A DNA stretch of 64,000 nucleotides from Adineta steineri (lineage: Eukaryota; Rotifera; Eurotatoria; Adinetida; Adinetidae). The stretch lies in contig CAJNOI010000101.1 in NCBI GenBank assembly GCA_905250115.1, positions 1 to 64,000 on the forward strand, read 5' to 3'. Below, in pieces: positions 62,559-64,000 of the stretch. The notes below the pieces were generated by a model that saw nothing but the letters and a program-made list of their open reading frames with translations, did no database searches and had not been told where the DNA came from. A program made the translations under genes and the position numbers. Numbering within the stretch: position 1 is the first letter of the stretch; every line of letters starts with the position of its first letter.

Positions 62559-64000
62559 TTATCGTCGTTTATTTCCAGCACCAGGTAAACGATCCATCAT
62601 AGAACATAAATCATCATCATCGTCGTCATCATTATTATTTTTGCCTCGTCGTGTTGAACGTTCATCAAGATCAAAATCTTGTAAAACATGAGATAAACGA
62701 GAATTTGGATTACGCTAAATATAAACATATAACGTAATAGTTAAACTCACGAGGAAACTACTTGAGGTATCAAAAAGCTTTTGAGCTAAAATTTTGCCAA
62801 GAAGTACGGGATACATAGACAAGAAAAAGCCTAAAAGGATATGTGCCGAAGTTGGTGTTTGCCTAAGATATCAACTGTTTATTTTAATTGTTCTATAGGG
62901 TCGTATCTGTGCGATAAAATCAAAGTTTCGAATTTAGGCCTGAAATTCTGTCCATACTAAGGTCTCAATCAGACAAGCTTTCTCATAAAGTTTGTGAAAG
63001 ACTGTCTCCGAGATACAAGTATGTTAGCATAAAGACGCTTTCTTATAGATATTAGATTTCACATGAATATTTTGACAGATTCATATCTCGGAGATAATCT
63101 GTCAAAAATTTTTGAAACTTTGTAAGCAAGCTTGTCTGATTGAGACCTTAGTGTGGGCAAAGTTTGAGGCCTAAATTCGAAACTTTGATTTTATCGTACA
63201 GATAGGATCCTATAGAACAATTACAATAAACAGTCGATATATCAAGCAAACACCAACTTGGGCACATATCCTTTTAGACTTTTTCTAGTCTATGCATTCT
63301 CTACTTGTGGACAAAATTTCAGCTCAAAAGCTTTTTGACACCTCGGGTGGTTCCCTCGTCAGATAGAGAATATTTCATTGAAGATATATCACTCTAACTT
63401 ATAAACGTACTTTTGATACATCAATGGTAATATCTTCATTTTTCTGTTGTTGATTATGTGAAGAAGATGCGTTCGAACGTGTTTGAATTCTAATGAAAAA
63501 CATATATATATATAAACGAATGTTTAAAAATAGAATAACTCACGGTGGTCTCATATCGTCATCATCATCCTCATCATTATCATTAAATAATGATAATTTG
63601 ATAAGACCAGATTTTGATGAATCTGCTTTCGTATTATTTCCAATAAGATCAGAAAGTAAATTAAGTTGTGCAATCATTTTTGGATCAGGATTAATCATGT
63701 CCTATTCATTCAGAAGAAATACGAAATTAAAATTTTTTTTTCTTTCTATATTTATTTACAATATCCGATGCAGCATTAACCATTGGAGTTGGTTGACGAA
63801 CTTTATTTTCACTTGCTAATACTTCTTTTGCATTTTTATTCTTGGAAAAACTTATAAAATAAAAGATTTCTTTCGTTGCTTTTTAGAGAATAGTATGACT
63901 TACACATTTAAACCTAAATGAAAAGCACGTTTATCATCAGTTGGTTCATGTTGTTCACCAGCATCGAATGTATGTGTATTATTCAAACGACCTTTAGTAT
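62559..64000 (-). CDS. Acidic low-complexity protein, 3' part only
   Basis: Five exons read in matching phase from the window edge: 64000-63904, 63850-63760, 63701-63544, 63489-63411 and 62714-62559, with the stop at 62561-62559. The roughly 190 visible residues include INPDPKMIAQLNLLSDLIG, a DNDEDDDDDMRPP acidic run, a second run in NNNDDDDDDDLCSMMDRL and a basic end GAGNKRR. I do not recognise the family. Composition suggests a disordered nuclear or centrosomal regulatory protein, but that is a guess. The last intron (63410-62715) is about 700 nt, against 53-80 nt for the others, because it hosts a foldback element. The 5' part lies outside the window. Confidence 0.7.
62746..63362. mobile_element. 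Foldback/MITE-like element in an intron
   Basis: The left arm starts ACGAGGAAACTACTTGAGGT and the right arm ends as its imperfect complement (ACCTCGGGTGGTTCCCTCGT). The arms stay complementary inward over about 290 bases each (for example CAAAAAGCTTTTGAGCT with AGCTCAAAAGCTTTTTG, and AGGTCTCAATCAGACAAGCTT with AAGCTTGTCTGATTGAGACCT), leaving a small centre near 63030-63060. No coding sequence. A target duplication is not obvious. Confidence 0.8.

Noticed and set aside
1..64000. tRNA, rRNA or other RNA genes
   Set aside because: I saw no cloverleaf-like A/B box pairs or rRNA-like conserved stretches on either strand; without a covariance search short RNAs could be missed.

Overview
This window looks like nuclear DNA of a bdelloid rotifer (Adineta/Rotaria type). 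It is AT-rich, and most introns are 50-100 nt with GT..AG ends. It mixes ordinary animal genes (SLC10A7, theta-class GST, CEP43/FOP, polycystin-1 and phosphatase remnants) with large genes of bacterial or fungal type, and it carries dispersed patches resembling degenerate TGTGGG, the telomere repeat reported for Adineta. Species and chromosome cannot be told from the sequence. That bdelloids carry horizontally acquired NRPS and PKS genes is published knowledge; the gene models below are my own splicing by eye, checked by reading-frame arithmetic.

Layout. 1-3.6 kb is a transposon graveyard: a deleted Tigger-like element, a decayed Rep/HUH-like gene and telomere-like patches. 3.6-6.4 kb (minus) holds an SLC10A7-like transporter, a small bdelloid-type module and a theta GST. 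8.3-42.6 kb, all minus, is a biosynthetic locus. Read in transcription order it has a giant 23-exon NRPS gene (42622-19270), a SAM-dependent methyltransferase (18478-17412) and a highly reducing type I PKS (17020-8305). 44.6-50.2 kb is decayed: a 199-bp tandem repeat, a polycystin-1-like pseudogene and a dual-specificity-phosphatase pseudogene. 50.6-51.5 kb is a secreted-type protein with one in-frame stop. 52.4-53.5 kb is a second GST inside a 1.1-kb direct duplicate of the 5.6-6.7 kb segment. 54.6-57.0 kb (plus) encodes a RanBP2-type zinc finger, a low-complexity solenoid-like region and an ADP-ribosyltransferase-like domain. 58.4-59.7 kb is a Cys-rich unknown with one in-frame stop. 60.4-62.0 kb is CEP43. 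62.6-64.0 kb is the 3' part of an unknown acidic gene whose intron contains a foldback element.

How the cluster may work. The NRPS reads C-C-A-PCP-C-C-A-PCP-C-C-A-PCP-C-A-PCP followed by a membrane/left-handed beta-helix terminal region of the Pls/PosA type, with no thioesterase. The PKS reads KS-AT-DH-(degenerate MT)-ER-KR-ACP plus a thioesterase-like tail that lacks the nucleophile motif. A four-residue peptide assembled from, or joined to, a reduced acyl chain and then methylated is a reasonable inference, but nothing in the DNA proves the three genes act together. The strongest new observation is that the NRPS contains a tandem ~5.8-kb duplication that includes its introns, so the assembly line apparently grew after it had become a eukaryotic gene.
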